A stretch of DNA of 64,000 nt from Alteraurantiacibacter aestuarii (GTDB lineage: Bacteria > Pseudomonadota > Alphaproteobacteria > Sphingomonadales > Sphingomonadaceae). A model generated the notes under the pieces. That model worked only from the letters and a program-made list of their open reading frames with translations. It did not search any database and had not been told where the DNA came from. The stretch lies in assembly GCF_009827405.1 (NCBI RefSeq), contig NZ_WTYY01000003.1, positions 372,001 to 436,000 on the forward strand, given 5' to 3'. The translations under genes and the position numbers were made by a program. Of this stretch, positions 24,352 through 33,915 are shown one piece after another (position 1 is the first letter of the stretch; every line of letters begins with the position of its first letter).

Positions 24352-25368
24352 CTATTGCCCGCTGGCGGTCGCATCCGGGTCCCAGCGCAGGCGCACCAGC
24401 AGGCTGCGCTGGATCGCGGCCATGTTATCGTCGGAGACAAGCCACACGGTAAGCGCGCCATCGCCGCGGGGTGACACCGCGATCCCTTCGTAATTGTCGC
24501 GCGGGATGATGTTTTCCAGATCGGCAGCGGGGTGATGATCCGAACCCGCGATCTCCTCCCACTGCCAGCCTTCTTGCGATTCGAAATCGGGCGCGTCGGC
24601 AAGGAACAGCCGGATCGAAAAGGGCGGATAGGCCAGCGCCAGCGAACGGGTCAGCACCAGCAGGCGGCCATCTGGCAGCGCCGCCATGTCCGTCACCGCA
24701 TAACCCGGCGGAACCGGATAGGTGATTCGCTGCGGCTGCCCGTCCTGGCTGGTGGGATCAAAGGGGAAGAACAGGCCCTTTCCGCCGTTCTCCCGCATCA
24801 CCAGCAGGCCTTTGCCCGGCAACCATGCCATCGCCTCCACCCCGGCATTCAGCGGCCAGCCGCGCATGGCGGGCGGGCGCACAAGGGGGAAGCTGGCATC
24901 GCCATCACCGATCTGGCGGATCGCATTGGCATTCTCGTAACCCAGCCAGATGCGCCCCGTTGCCGGGTCCGCCGCGACCGATTCGATATCCGGAAAGGCA
25001 TTCTTGCCATTCTTGTCGAGCACGCCGGGGAGCAGGTAATCCTGATACTCCGGGATCGAATTGCCGGAGCCGGGCGGGTGGAAGGTGATGCTGCCGCCGC
25101 GATCGGAGAATGCCGTCAGCCGTCCATCTGGCCGTGCCAGCAAGGCGGAGAACCCGCCGAAGAAGGGATCGGTGCTGCGAATTTCCCACGCGGCCTCTGC
25201 CGTAAGCCTTGCATCGCCCGAACTGCCGGAAGGCAGGGCCAGCGGCACAAAGCGCACCTGCGCATCGGCAACAGGCGCCATTTCGCTGCGCCAGAAAGTT
25301 CCCGGGATCAGCAGCACGGCCAGCAGGACAAGGGCGGCAAGGCGCCACTTGCGCCGGCTATAAGGCAC
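24352..25368 (-). CDS. Phytase-like esterase domain protein
   Basis: A 338-aa protein with an N-terminal signal or anchor (WRLAALVLLAVLLIPGTFW). The phytase-like (PF13449-type) beta-propeller shows GGFSALLARPDGRLTAFSDRG, FPDIESVAADPATGRIWLGYE, VEAMAWLPGKGLLVMRENG and NYEGIAVSPRGDG. No substrate is established for the family. It is the last gene of the xseA - DUF2093 - M23 series, 21 bp after the M23 gene. Confidence 0.85.
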   Translation of the reverse strand: MPYSRRKWRLAALVLLAVLLIPGTFWRSEMAPVADAQVRFVPLALPSGSSGDARLTAEAAWEIRSTDPFFGGFSALLARPDGRLTAFSDRGGSITFHPPGSGNSIPEYQDYLLPGVLDKNGKNAFPDIESVAADPATGRIWLGYENANAIRQIGDGDASFPLVRPPAMRGWPLNAGVEAMAWLPGKGLLVMRENGGKGLFFPFDPTSQDGQPQRITYPVPPGYAVTDMAALPDGRLLVLTRSLALAYPPFSIRLFLADAPDFESQEGWQWEEIAGSDHHPAADLENIIPRDNYEGIAVSPRGDGALTVWLVSDDNMAAIQRSLLVRLRWDPDATASGQ

Positions 25369-25389
25369 GGCGTCGCGCCTTTTGCAGCA

Positions 25390-26316
25390 TCACGGCATGG
25401 GGCCGGTGAACAGCAGCGGATCGAGCCGCGCATCGTGCCATTTCAGGCTCCAGTGCAGATGCGGCCCGGTAGCGCGCCCGGAAGAGCCGATGCGCCCCAG
25501 ATATTGCCCCTGTTCCACCACATCGCCCGGTTTCACGGCGATTTCGGACAGGTGCAGGAAGGCGCTGTTGAGGCCCTGCCCGTGATCGATGATCAGCAGA
25601 TATCCCTCCAGGCTGAACGGCGTTTCCGCTGCCAGCGTCACCACCCCTGCGGCAGGCGCGACAAACGGGTTGCCGGTGCCGCCGGTGGCGATGTCGATCC
25701 CCGAATGATAGCTGCCCGGTTCCCCGCGATAGATGCGCTGCGATCCGAAGCGGCCCGAAATGCGGCCCGTCAGCGGCCAGATGAAGCGCTCGCTCCAGCC
25801 GGTGGCGGGGGCATCGACATTGCGTGCGGCATTGATCCGCGCCAGTTCCGGGCGGCGGCGCTCCATGAATTCCGCACTTGCACCGCCGGCAGTGCGCGCC
25901 ACGTTGACGCGTTCTATCTGCCAGTCGCGCGGGGCTACCGCCAGATTTGCCGTCACCTCGCGGCCATCTTCAAGCTGCGCGACCAGCTGCGCTTGCGGCC
26001 CTGCATCGCGGTCAAAGGCGGCGAAGAAATATCCTTCTTCGTTGAAAGTCAGGTCCTGATCGCCCAGCCGCGCAGCGACGGTGCCGTGCGGCACTCGTCC
26101 ACGCAGCCAGCCGCCCTGGGTGGTATCCCCTTCGAACACGAAGCCATCGGACATGTCGGCCACTCGCGATGCGGTTTCCAGCGCCGGGAAAGCGGATGAA
26201 GCTGCGCCTTGTCTGGCAGCCTCGCCTGTCTGGCCCTGCTGCGATGAAGCAAGCGCATAGCCGCCCGCCAGGGCAACGCCTGAGATCAGGGCCAGAAGCC
26301 TGAAGGCCAGTTTCAC
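25390..26316 (-). CDS. M23-family peptidoglycan endopeptidase (LytM domain)
   Basis: A 308-aa protein with an N-terminal hydrophobic signal (KLAFRLLALISGVALAGGYALA). The C-terminal LytM domain has zinc ligands in SYHSGIDIATG and GPHLHWSLKWH, with HGQGLNSAFLHLSEI between them. It would cut peptidoglycan cross-links or act as an activator in the periplasm. The GTG start overlaps the DUF2093 stop by 4 nt. Confidence 0.9.
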   Translation of the reverse strand: MKLAFRLLALISGVALAGGYALASSQQGQTGEAARQGAASSAFPALETASRVADMSDGFVFEGDTTQGGWLRGRVPHGTVAARLGDQDLTFNEEGYFFAAFDRDAGPQAQLVAQLEDGREVTANLAVAPRDWQIERVNVARTAGGASAEFMERRRPELARINAARNVDAPATGWSERFIWPLTGRISGRFGSQRIYRGEPGSYHSGIDIATGGTGNPFVAPAAGVVTLAAETPFSLEGYLLIIDHGQGLNSAFLHLSEIAVKPGDVVEQGQYLGRIGSSGRATGPHLHWSLKWHDARLDPLLFTGPMP

Positions 26317-26516
26317 TTCAGGCCAAGGGCGCGCTGGGTGGAAAGTTCCGCGCTGGCATAGGCTTCCTGCCGGTCCACGCTCCAATAGCGCAGCTCCTCC
26401 AGCGGAACGGGTTCGCCGCTGACGGCGCAGACGACAAAGTGGCCGGGCTTGATCACGCGAAACCCGTTGGGGCCGTAAATCAGCGTTGCGGCATTTTCGG
26501 AAGAAGACATCAACAT
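26313..26516 (-). CDS. DUF2093-family protein
   Basis: A 67-aa protein (ATLIYGPNGFRVIKPGHFVVCAV, then GEPVPLEELRYWSV), a small alphaproteobacterial family of unknown function. Two start ATGs lie at 26516 and 26510. It is 27 bp downstream of xseA and overlaps the M23 gene. Confidence 0.88.
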   Translation of the reverse strand: MLMSSSENAATLIYGPNGFRVIKPGHFVVCAVSGEPVPLEELRYWSVDRQEAYASAELSTQRALGLK

Positions 26517-26543
26517 GCGCGCATCCCTATCAAGAGGCTGGTC

Positions 26544-27989
26544 TTAAAGCAATTTGGGCTGGCCACCTTCTGCCGCTGGAGCCTTGGGCTGGGCCGGTTT
26601 TTTCCTGCCCGCCGGCACCACCTGAAGATCGCCATCGCGAAAACGTATGGCGAGCGAAGGCTTTACCTGCGCTGAAGCCTTGTCCGTCACCGGCCTGCCC
26701 GCTGCATCGAAAACCATCGCATATCCGCGCTGGAGCGGCTTTTCGGGATGCAATTGCTCGGCCAGCCGCGCCAGTGCCGCCAGTTTCTGCGCCTTTTCGG
26801 CAATCGGCCGCGTGACCAGCATGGGCGAGAGTCGGACGGTATCGAGCCGCTGCTTCGATTCGCGCCAGTTGCGCTCCAGCACAGCGGGCGAGAGGCGCAG
26901 CGCGCCCAGCCGCTCCCGCCCCGAAGCTGCACGGTCGAGCAGGCCGCGGCGCAATTTCTCACCCAGGTCATCCAGTTTCTGCGCGGGCAATTGCAGCAAT
27001 TGTTCGGGCCGGGGCAGGCGCTGTGCACGCGCCTCCAGCCGCTCGCGTCCAAGAGTGACGGGGCGCAGAGCGGTCTTGCGCTGGCGCAGGCCCAGATCAT
27101 CCAGCGTATTGGCCAGGTCCGCCCGCACCGGCACCGCCATTTCGGCGGCGGCGGTGGGCGTGGGTGCGCGCGCATCGGCGGCAAAATCGGCCAGCGTGGT
27201 ATCGGTTTCATGCCCCACCGCGCTAATGGTGGGGATCGGCGAGGCAGCGATGGCGCGCACCACCACCTCTTCATTGAAGGCCCACAGATCCTCTATCGAT
27301 CCGCCGCCGCGCGCCACGATCAGCAGATCGGGCCGTACGCCTTCGGGCATCGCCCCAAAGCCGTTTATCGCAGCCGAGATCTGCGCGGCGGCGCCATTGC
27401 CCTGCACCAGCACCGGCCACACCAGCACATGGCTGGGAAAGCGATCGGCCAGCCGGTGGAGGATATCGCGAATCACCGCACCGGTGGGCGATGTGACCAC
27501 GCCGATGGTTGTGGGAATGAACGGCAGCTGCCGCTTGCGCTCAGGCGCGAACAGGCCTTCCGCCTCCAGCCGCTTGCGGGTCTTTTCCAGCAGGGCGAGC
27601 AGCGCGCCTTCACCGGCGATCTCCATCCGCTCCATCACGATCTGGTATTTCGACCGGCCCGGATAGGTCGTCAGCTTGCCCGTCGCGATCACTTCAATGC
27701 CGTCTTCGGGCACGAAGGACAGGCGCTGCGTCGATCCGCGCCACATCACCCCGTCAATCACCGCGCCTTCATCCTTCAGGCTGCAATAGAGGTGGCCGGA
27801 GGCGGCGCGCTTCACGCCCGAAAGCTCGCCGCGCAGCTTCACATGGCCGAACCGGTCCTCCACCGTGCGCTTGAGTGCCTGCGAAATCTCGGTGATGGTC
27901 AAGGCACCGGAATTGTCCCCGGCGCTCTCCTTGGCTACCAGCCCATCACTTGCAGAATCAAAATCGGAACTGGAATTGGAGCCGGGCAT
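26544..27989 (-). CDS. xseA: Exodeoxyribonuclease VII large subunit
   Basis: XseA is the catalytic subunit of the single-strand-specific exonuclease VII. In the 481-aa protein the OB-fold ([27 protein letters not shown]) precedes the catalytic domain ([57 protein letters not shown]) and a long C-terminal coiled region. The start codon (27987-27989) overlaps the purD start codon on the other strand by two bases, and the frame beyond it runs antisense to purD. The small subunit xseB is not in the window. Confidence 0.95.
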   Translation of the reverse strand: MPGSNSSSDFDSASDGLVAKESAGDNSGALTITEISQALKRTVEDRFGHVKLRGELSGVKRAASGHLYCSLKDEGAVIDGVMWRGSTQRLSFVPEDGIEVIATGKLTTYPGRSKYQIVMERMEIAGEGALLALLEKTRKRLEAEGLFAPERKRQLPFIPTTIGVVTSPTGAVIRDILHRLADRFPSHVLVWPVLVQGNGAAAQISAAINGFGAMPEGVRPDLLIVARGGGSIEDLWAFNEEVVVRAIAASPIPTISAVGHETDTTLADFAADARAPTPTAAAEMAVPVRADLANTLDDLGLRQRKTALRPVTLGRERLEARAQRLPRPEQLLQLPAQKLDDLGEKLRRGLLDRAASGRERLGALRLSPAVLERNWRESKQRLDTVRLSPMLVTRPIAEKAQKLAALARLAEQLHPEKPLQRGYAMVFDAAGRPVTDKASAQVKPSLAIRFRDGDLQVVPAGRKKPAQPKAPAAEGGQPKLL

Positions 27990-29286
27990 GAACATCCTCT
28001 TGCTGGGATCGGGCGGACGCGAACATGCGCTTAGCTGGAAGCTGGCGCAATCCCGTGTGATCGCCGAAGAAGGCGGAAAGCTGTTCGCATCCCCGGGAAA
28101 TCCGGGAATCGCGGACCATGCCGAATGTCTCAACATCGACGTGACCGACCATGAACTGGTGATCGCCTTTTGCGAGCAGGAGCAGATCGGCCTGGTGGTG
28201 ATCGGCCCCGAAGCACCGCTGGTGGACGGGCTTGCCGACTCCCTGCGCGCAGAGGGCTTCGCCGTGTTCGGCCCCTCCGCCGCCGCTGCCCAGCTGGAAG
28301 GGAGCAAGGGCTTCACCAAGCAGTTGTGCGACCGCGCCAATATTCCCACCGCCGGATATGTCCGCGCCACATCGCTGGAACAGGCAGTGGCCGCACTGGA
28401 CGGGTTCAAGGCCCCATACGTGCTCAAGGCCGATGGGCTGGCGGCGGGCAAGGGCGTGGTGATTGCCGAAAACCGCGCCGATGCCGAAGCCGCGCTGGCA
28501 GACATGTTTGACGGCGCATTCGGCGATGCGGGTGCCGAAGTGGTGATCGAGGAATTCATGACCGGCGAGGAAGTGAGCCTGTTCGCGATCACCGATGGCG
28601 CCACCATCGTGACTTTCGGCAGTGCGCAGGATCATAAGCGCGTGGGCGAAGGCGACACCGGCCCCAACACCGGCGGCATGGGCGCATACAGCCCCGCGCG
28701 CGTGCTCACCCCGGAACTGCGGGCGGAAGTGATGCAGAAGATCATCGCCCCCACGGTAAAGCAGATGGCGGATGAGGGCATGCCCTATTCCGGCGTGCTC
28801 TATGCCGGGCTGATGCTGACCGACGAAGGTCCCAAGCTGGTGGAGTACAACTGCCGCTTCGGCGATCCGGAATGCCAGGTATTGATGATGCGGCTGGAAT
28901 CCGACCTGACCGATTACCTGCTGGCCTGCGCCAACAACAGCCTTGCCGCGATGGAGCGTCCGCGCTTCTCCCGCGATGCCGCCCTGACCGTGGTGATGGC
29001 CGCCAGGGGCTACCCCGGCACGCCCGAAAAAGGCGGCACCATCGGCGGCATTGCCGAAGCAGAGGCAGACGGCGCCAAGGTCTTCCACGCCGGCACCACG
29101 CTGGACGAGGATGACGGCACCTTGCGCGCCAGCGGCGGACGGGTGCTGAACGTCACAGGCAGGGGCACGGACGTGCAGGCGGCACAACAAGCCGCCTACG
29201 CCGCCGTGGCCAAGGTGGATTTCCCCAGCGGGTTCTACCGCAGCGACATCGGCTGGCGCGAAATTGCGCGGACCAAGGGCGGCTAG
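27988..29286 (+). CDS. purD: Phosphoribosylamine-glycine ligase
   Basis: PurD makes GAR from phosphoribosylamine, glycine and ATP, the second step of purine synthesis. The 432-aa ATP-grasp protein starts [19 protein letters not shown] and shows [42 protein letters not shown] and [23 protein letters not shown] precedes the ATG within the first codons of divergent xseA. The 3' end overlaps the convergent COG4705 gene by 4 nt. Confidence 0.97.
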   Translation: MNILLLGSGGREHALSWKLAQSRVIAEEGGKLFASPGNPGIADHAECLNIDVTDHELVIAFCEQEQIGLVVIGPEAPLVDGLADSLRAEGFAVFGPSAAAAQLEGSKGFTKQLCDRANIPTAGYVRATSLEQAVAALDGFKAPYVLKADGLAAGKGVVIAENRADAEAALADMFDGAFGDAGAEVVIEEFMTGEEVSLFAITDGATIVTFGSAQDHKRVGEGDTGPNTGGMGAYSPARVLTPELRAEVMQKIIAPTVKQMADEGMPYSGVLYAGLMLTDEGPKLVEYNCRFGDPECQVLMMRLESDLTDYLLACANNSLAAMERPRFSRDAALTVVMAARGYPGTPEKGGTIGGIAEAEADGAKVFHAGTTLDEDDGTLRASGGRVLNVTGRGTDVQAAQQAAYAAVAKVDFPSGFYRSDIGWREIARTKGG

Positions 29287-30044
29287 GCAGCAGCAGCCCT
29301 GCTCCCGGCCCGCTGCGGCACCAGCCACACCAGCAGCACGATCGCCGCGCCCAGCACCAGCGAGGCCGCACCGCGGCTGAGTTCGAGGCCGCCACTGGCG
29401 ACCGGCTTGTCGAGGAAATCGCCGACCACTGCGCCCAGCGGGCGGGTGAGGATGAAGGCCAGCCAGAACAGTACCACATGGCTCACCTTGGTGCGCCAGT
29501 AGGCCACCGCGACCAGCGCCAGCAAGCCACCGAAGATTACCGCCGCGCCCAGATATCCCAGCGGCCCATCGGCCACCCAGTCACCCAGCGCCGTGCCCAG
29601 CGTCTGCGAGAAGGTGATGGTGACCCAGTAATAGATCTCCGCCTTGGGCTCATGCACCGAATCGACCGATATCGTGCCCAGAGCCATACGCCACGCCAGC
29701 AGCGACAGCAGCACCAGCCCCAGCAGCAAAAGCGAACCGCCGGGATAGCCGATCCCCATCGAGCGCGTGGCAAAATCCGCCATCGTCGTGCCCGCAGTGG
29801 TGGAGGCGATGATGGTGGTCCAGTAAAGCGCCGGGTGGAACCTTGTCGCACGGATCTGCCAGATCACCAGCGCCAGCAGAATCGCAGCAAAGATGGCCGT
29901 GCCGACAAGATAGCCCAGATTCATCGACATGCTGACCGTGTCGCCCGCAGTCTCCCCAAAGGTGGTGGCCAGGATCTTGATGATCCAGAAACCGAGCGTG
30001 ACCGCAGGCACCTTTGTCAGTGCGGATTTCAGATTGTCGTCCAA
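29283..30044 (-). CDS. COG4705-type multi-pass membrane protein
   Basis: A 253-aa protein with about eight hydrophobic helices. Internal near-repeats are visible: [21 protein letters not shown], then [21 protein letters not shown] and [22 protein letters not shown]. The G-D/T-A-G pattern inside membrane segments is characteristic of COG4705 proteins, whose function is uncertain. The start is TTG with AGGAG 7 nt upstream. It is divergent from the membrane-tethered LuxR-type regulator. Confidence 0.8.
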   Translation of the reverse strand: MDDNLKSALTKVPAVTLGFWIIKILATTFGETAGDTVSMSMNLGYLVGTAIFAAILLALVIWQIRATRFHPALYWTTIIASTTAGTTMADFATRSMGIGYPGGSLLLLGLVLLSLLAWRMALGTISVDSVHEPKAEIYYWVTITFSQTLGTALGDWVADGPLGYLGAAVIFGGLLALVAVAYWRTKVSHVVLFWLAFILTRPLGAVVGDFLDKPVASGGLELSRGAASLVLGAAIVLLVWLVPQRAGSRAAAA

Positions 30045-30145
30045 CGCATATCTCCTGCTGCGTGATGCATGCAGGTGAGATACGTCTGGCCTCAGAAACA
30101 GTGTATAAGCAGATGTTCAAACCGGCGGGGATCAACATAAGTACC

Positions 30146-30655
30146 ATGGCAGCAACACCCGCGAACAAGCCCGCGATGGCGCTGGCCGTGATCGGCCTTC
30201 AGGCCGTGGCCGCGATCTATTTCATCTTCGATGCGGTGGGCGAAAGTCGCTGGTCCCGGGATGGCAAGTTCGGCCCGCTGTTTGCGCTGGACCTGCTGGT
30301 CGGCTTCGCCCTGCTGGCCGGAATCGCCTATGCCGCATTGACCTTCACGCGGCTCCAGAGCGAGGCACGCCGCCGCGATCGGGCATTGTCCGCCGCGCGC
30401 GGGGCACTGGGCCAGTTGATCCAGGACCGCTTTGCCGACTGGGGCCTGTCGCGATCCGAAGCCGAAGTGGCGCTGTTTGCGCTGAAGGGCTTTTCAAGCG
30501 CCGAGATCGCCGAGATGCGCGGAGCCGCCGGTGGCACCGTCCGCTCGCAACTGAGCCAGGTCTATGCCAAGGCCGAAGTGACCGGGCAGCCCATGCTCAT
30601 GTCGCTGTTTCTCGACGATCTTCTCGGCGAATCCGGTTTCGATAACCAGCCCTAG
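30146..30655 (+). CDS. Membrane-tethered LuxR-type HTH regulator
   Basis: A 169-aa protein with two transmembrane helices (about residues 11-29 and 45-66), a charged linker (RLQSEARRRDRALSAARG) and a C-terminal LuxR-type HTH (LSRSEAEVALFALKGFSSAE, then IAEMRGAAGGTVRSQLSQVY). There is no receiver domain, so it probably binds DNA from the membrane. TATAAG lies upstream, ending 3 nt before another in-frame ATG at 30113, which is the alternative start. It faces the COG4705 gene and overlaps the kinase gene by 4 nt at its end. Confidence 0.75.
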   Translation: MAATPANKPAMALAVIGLQAVAAIYFIFDAVGESRWSRDGKFGPLFALDLLVGFALLAGIAYAALTFTRLQSEARRRDRALSAARGALGQLIQDRFADWGLSRSEAEVALFALKGFSSAEIAEMRGAAGGTVRSQLSQVYAKAEVTGQPMLMSLFLDDLLGESGFDNQP

Positions 30656-31647
30656 CCCAGCTTCTCCTGCATCAGCTTTGCCAGATCGGCCTCCGGCCGG
30701 GCACCGTAGTGGCTGATAACTTCTGCGGCGGCGATGGAGCCCATGCGCAGGCAAGTCTCCAGCGGCTTGCTGCGGACATAGCCGAACAGGAAACCGGCGG
30801 CGAAAAGGTCGCCCGCGCCGGTGGTGTCGACCACGTGTTCGACCGGTTCGGCGGATACTGCCGCCCGTTCGCCATGGGCGATGGAAACCGCGCCCTTCTC
30901 ACTGCGGGTCACCACCAGCACCGGGACCTTGCCCTCCAGCGTGGCGAGGCCGGCCTCGAAGTCTGCCTCGCCGGTAATGGCGGCCAGCTCCACTTCATTG
31001 GCGAACAATATGTCGATCAGTCCATCGGCGATCAGCGCGCGGAAGTCATCGCCATAGCGATCGATCACGAAGGCATCCGACAGGGTGAAAGCGACCTTGC
31101 GGCCCGCCGCCTTGGCGCTTTCAATAGCGCGGCGCATGGCTGCGCGCGGCTCTTCCGGGTCCCACAGATAGCCTTCCAGATAGAGGATCTGTGCGCCGCC
31201 CACGGCTTCCTCATCCAGAGCATCGGCGGGCAGGAATTGCGATGCGCCCAGGAAGGTGTTCATGGTGCGCTGGCCATCGGGCGTGACGAAGATCAGGCAG
31301 CGCGCGGTGGGCGGTTCGCCTTCGCGCGCGGCAATATCGAAATCGATCCCCACGGCGCGGATATCATGGGCGAAGACCTGCCCCAGCTGATCATCCGCCA
31401 CCTGCCCCACGAAAGCGCATTGCGCGCCCAGGGCGGACAGGCCGGCCAGCGTGTTGGCCGCCGATCCGCCGCTGATTTCACGCGCCGGACCCATCGCATC
31501 ATAAAGGTCGCGCGCCTGGTCGGCATCGATCAGGGTCATGCCGCCGCGCGTCATACCCAGCTCCTCGATCAGCTCGTCTGAACAGGAGGCCACTACATCG
31601 ACAATGGCATTACCGATGGCGATTACATCATAACGTGGTTCGGACAT
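30652..31647 (-). CDS. PfkB-family nucleoside/sugar kinase (adenosine kinase type)
   Basis: A 331-aa ribokinase-fold enzyme. The N-terminal AIGNAIVDVV and ISGGSAANTLAGLSALG bind substrate, and VDTTGAGDLFAAGFLFG is the catalytic PfkB signature with the base Asp. The overall layout (GNAIVD, ALDEEAVGGAQILYLEGYLW) fits the bacterial adenosine/inosine kinase branch. It would salvage adenosine to AMP, but the substrate is inferred. Confidence 0.85.
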   Translation of the reverse strand: MSEPRYDVIAIGNAIVDVVASCSDELIEELGMTRGGMTLIDADQARDLYDAMGPAREISGGSAANTLAGLSALGAQCAFVGQVADDQLGQVFAHDIRAVGIDFDIAAREGEPPTARCLIFVTPDGQRTMNTFLGASQFLPADALDEEAVGGAQILYLEGYLWDPEEPRAAMRRAIESAKAAGRKVAFTLSDAFVIDRYGDDFRALIADGLIDILFANEVELAAITGEADFEAGLATLEGKVPVLVVTRSEKGAVSIAHGERAAVSAEPVEHVVDTTGAGDLFAAGFLFGYVRSKPLETCLRMGSIAAAEVISHYGARPEADLAKLMQEKLG

Positions 31648-31720
31648 GTTTATTCCCGTGGTTCCAAGATAGGGTCGAAAGATTGACTTGGCCGCTCACA
31701 GAAGCAATCGCAAGCCAACA

Positions 31721-32416
31721 ATGCCAGCAATTGCCACCTCTCTGATGCTCGCGATCGGCCAGCTTGCCGATGGCAAGGTGTTGCGCATTCTTTTCAAGAG
31801 CATTGGCGTGACCATCGTCGCCTTTGTCGCGCTGGCCTGGGCGGGCTGGTACGCCTTCGATGCGGCGCTGGAATGGCTGGGACTGGGCGATGCCATGTTC
31901 ACCGGCGCGGGCAACCTGCGCGAAGTGGCGTCTGCCCTGCTGGCGCTGACGGGATTGTGGCTGACCTGGCGCATCACCGCGATGGCGGTGATCCAGTTCT
32001 ATGCCGAAGACGTGGTCCATGCGGTGGAGGCGCGGCACTATCCGCATGCCGCCAGTGCCGCGCGGGAGCTGACTTTTGCCGAGCAGATGCGCAACAGCCT
32101 GCGCGGAGCGGGCCGCGCTCTGCTGGCCAATCTGATCGCCCTGCCCTTCGCGCTGGCGCTGCTGTTTACAGGCGTCGGAACGGCGCTGCTGTTCTGGCTG
32201 GTCAACGCCCTGTTGGTGGGGCGCGAATTGCAGGACATGGTCTGGCTGCGCCATCGCCAGCAACCGCAAGACCTGTGCCCGGTCAGCAAGTGGGAGCGAT
32301 TTGTGCTTGGCGGCGTTGTAGCCGCTATGCTGGCGGTACCCTTCGTTAACTTCCTTGCGCCAGTACTGGGGGCGGCCGGTGCCGCGCATCTGGTCCATAG
32401 AAAGAATGCCTGCTGA
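31721..32416 (+). CDS. EI24/CysZ-like membrane protein
   Basis: A 231-aa protein with about five hydrophobic helices (for example ILFKSIGVTIVAFVALAWAGWYAF, LLANLIALPFALALLFTGVGTALLFWLV). Features of the EI24 family are visible, notably NALLVGRELQDMVWLRH. CysZ members transport sulfate; the others are uncharacterised. TTGACT, 17 nt and AATCGC end 9 nt before the chosen ATG, which argues against the in-frame TTG at 31688. Confidence 0.75.
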   Translation: MPAIATSLMLAIGQLADGKVLRILFKSIGVTIVAFVALAWAGWYAFDAALEWLGLGDAMFTGAGNLREVASALLALTGLWLTWRITAMAVIQFYAEDVVHAVEARHYPHAASAARELTFAEQMRNSLRGAGRALLANLIALPFALALLFTGVGTALLFWLVNALLVGRELQDMVWLRHRQQPQDLCPVSKWERFVLGGVVAAMLAVPFVNFLAPVLGAAGAAHLVHRKNAC

Positions 32417-32417
32417 C

Positions 32418-32852
32418 ATGCGCATCATCGCAACCCTGGGCCTGACCCTTCTGCTCTCTGCCTGCGTCAGCGCGCCGCAAGGACCGGCTGGCCCGCCGCC
32501 GCCCAGCCGTGTGCCCACTCAGCAGCCGGCCCCACCACCCACCTCTCCGCCCCCGCCGCCCGTGGCAGGCTTTCGCATGCCGGAAATCCAGAGCGGGCCG
32601 GGTCTGAGCGGAGTAATCCGCGAGGATGCGCGCAGTCTGGTGCGGCAATTCGGCGATCCGCGGCTGGATGTCACCGAAGGCGATATGCGCAAGCTGCAAT
32701 TTGCTGCCCCGGCCTGCGTCATGGACATTTATCTCTATCCGCTGCGGCCCGGGGGTGAGCCGGTGGCGACATGGCTGGAGGCCCGCCGGGCCAGCGATGG
32801 CGCGGAAGTGGACCGCTACTCCTGCATGCAGGCGCTGCGCCGACAGCGCTGA
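32418..32852 (+). CDS. Proline-rich lipoprotein
   Basis: A 144-aa protein with a type II signal MRIIATLGLTLLLSAC (lipobox LSAC, Cys16), then a Pro-rich linker (PPPPSRVPTQQPAPPPTSPP) and a small domain (GVIREDARSLVRQFGDPRLDVTE, CVMDIYLYPL). It is probably anchored in the outer membrane with the linker crossing the periplasm. It starts 2 nt after the EI24-like gene and is likely co-transcribed. Function unknown. Confidence 0.8.
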   Translation: MRIIATLGLTLLLSACVSAPQGPAGPPPPSRVPTQQPAPPPTSPPPPPVAGFRMPEIQSGPGLSGVIREDARSLVRQFGDPRLDVTEGDMRKLQFAAPACVMDIYLYPLRPGGEPVATWLEARRASDGAEVDRYSCMQALRRQR

Positions 32853-32883
32853 GGGTGGCGCGGGTAAGGAGAATTTAAGCCTA

Positions 32884-32912
32884 TTGCGCGATAGACACCC
32901 CTTCCGATCAAG
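32884..32912 (+). promoter_or_regulatory. Possible leaderless promoter
   Basis: TTGCGC (32884-32889), 17 nt, ATCAAG (32907-32912), 6 nt, ATG 32919. The -35 and geometry agree with the other sites in the window but the -10 is poor. Confidence 0.3.
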
Positions 32913-32918
32913 GGGACG

Positions 32919-33869
32919 ATGCGAGCAATGACTGCCCAATTTGCCGATTTCACGCGCCAGGCCGCAGTTGACGGTGCCATTTCCGATGATGAGATTCTGC
33001 AGCTACGCGCCGCAGGCTGGGCCAATGGCACGATCACGCGGGAGGAGGCTTCGGCCATCTTCTCGCTGCAACGCGCAATTGCAGATCGCACGCCCGTTTG
33101 GAGCGATTTCTTTGTCGAGGCGATCAAGGAATATGTCCTCAACGGCACCGAGCCGCGCGGCTATGCCAGCGACAGCGAGGCTGGCTGGCTGATCGTCGAG
33201 ATCGAGCGCGACGGCCATCTGTGCTCCATGACAGAGCTGCAATTGCTGGTGGAGATCACCGACAAGGCCTGCAACGTCCCCGAAGCGCTGAAATACTTCG
33301 TGCTGCGGGAAATTGAACGCGCCGTCCTGACCGGCGTTGGCCCCACCCGCGATGGCGGAGAACTGTCCAACACCCATGTGACGCCCAGCGAATGCACCAT
33401 CATGCGCCGGGTCATTTTCGGTCAGGCGAGTGACCGGCCCGCTGCCGTAAGCCAGCGCGAAGCTGAAATGCTCTTTCGCCTGAAGGACGCGACACTCGAA
33501 GCAGCCAATGCGCCGGAATTCATGGAACTGTTCGTCCAGGGCGTGGGCAATTACCTGATGGGTTTTGCCTCACCCAGCGCCCAGCTCAGCCGTGAGCGGA
33601 TGGTGGAGTTGGAGAGCTTTGTCAGCCGCAACAAGCCAAACATCGGCCATTTCATGGGCCGCATGGCACAATCTGCGCCCAATGCCTTTGGGGTGGTGTT
33701 TGGCCAAAAGGGGCAGCTCCCCGGCCGCGATGAACTGGTGCAGGAGGCGGCTTCGTTTTCGCTCTATGAGCAGGACTGGCTCGACCAGCAGATCGCCGCC
33801 AACGGGCTGAGCGACCATTATGACCAGGCGCTGATGGCCTTCATTGCCGAGGAACTGGGCGAGGCCTGA
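32919..33869 (+). CDS. Conserved hypothetical protein, 316 aa
   Basis: A soluble, acidic, helical protein with no signal peptide. Internal repeats of a calcium-hand-like or TerB-like pattern may be present: AAVDGAISDDEILQLRAAGW, SEAGWLIVEIERDGHLCSMTELQLL, LSNTHVTPSECTIMRRVIFG and VSQREAEMLFRLKD. I cannot assign a domain with confidence. The start is ambiguous: AGGGGA is 2 nt before ATG 32919 but about 12 nt before ATG 32928. Confidence 0.65.
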   Translation: MRAMTAQFADFTRQAAVDGAISDDEILQLRAAGWANGTITREEASAIFSLQRAIADRTPVWSDFFVEAIKEYVLNGTEPRGYASDSEAGWLIVEIERDGHLCSMTELQLLVEITDKACNVPEALKYFVLREIERAVLTGVGPTRDGGELSNTHVTPSECTIMRRVIFGQASDRPAAVSQREAEMLFRLKDATLEAANAPEFMELFVQGVGNYLMGFASPSAQLSRERMVELESFVSRNKPNIGHFMGRMAQSAPNAFGVVFGQKGQLPGRDELVQEAASFSLYEQDWLDQQIAANGLSDHYDQALMAFIAEELGEA

Positions 33870-33915
33870 GGACTGGCTTCAACGGACCCGGCGATTGCCG
33901 CCGGTCCGCGGGATT

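Noticed and set aside
24532-26199. 555-codon open frame antisense to the phytase-like and M23 genes
   Set aside because: Codon-position GC shadow; it crosses the boundary of two well-supported genes and encodes low-complexity Arg/Gln/Gly-rich sequence.
27990-28607. Upstream extension of xseA to 28607
   Set aside because: The segment is antisense to the conserved N-terminal part of purD and looks like non-coding translation (Ser/Ala/Thr-rich).
27958-29328. 456-codon open frame antisense to purD
   Set aside because: It lies wholly opposite a conserved purD; the composition is that of an antisense frame (His/Gly/Ala-rich).
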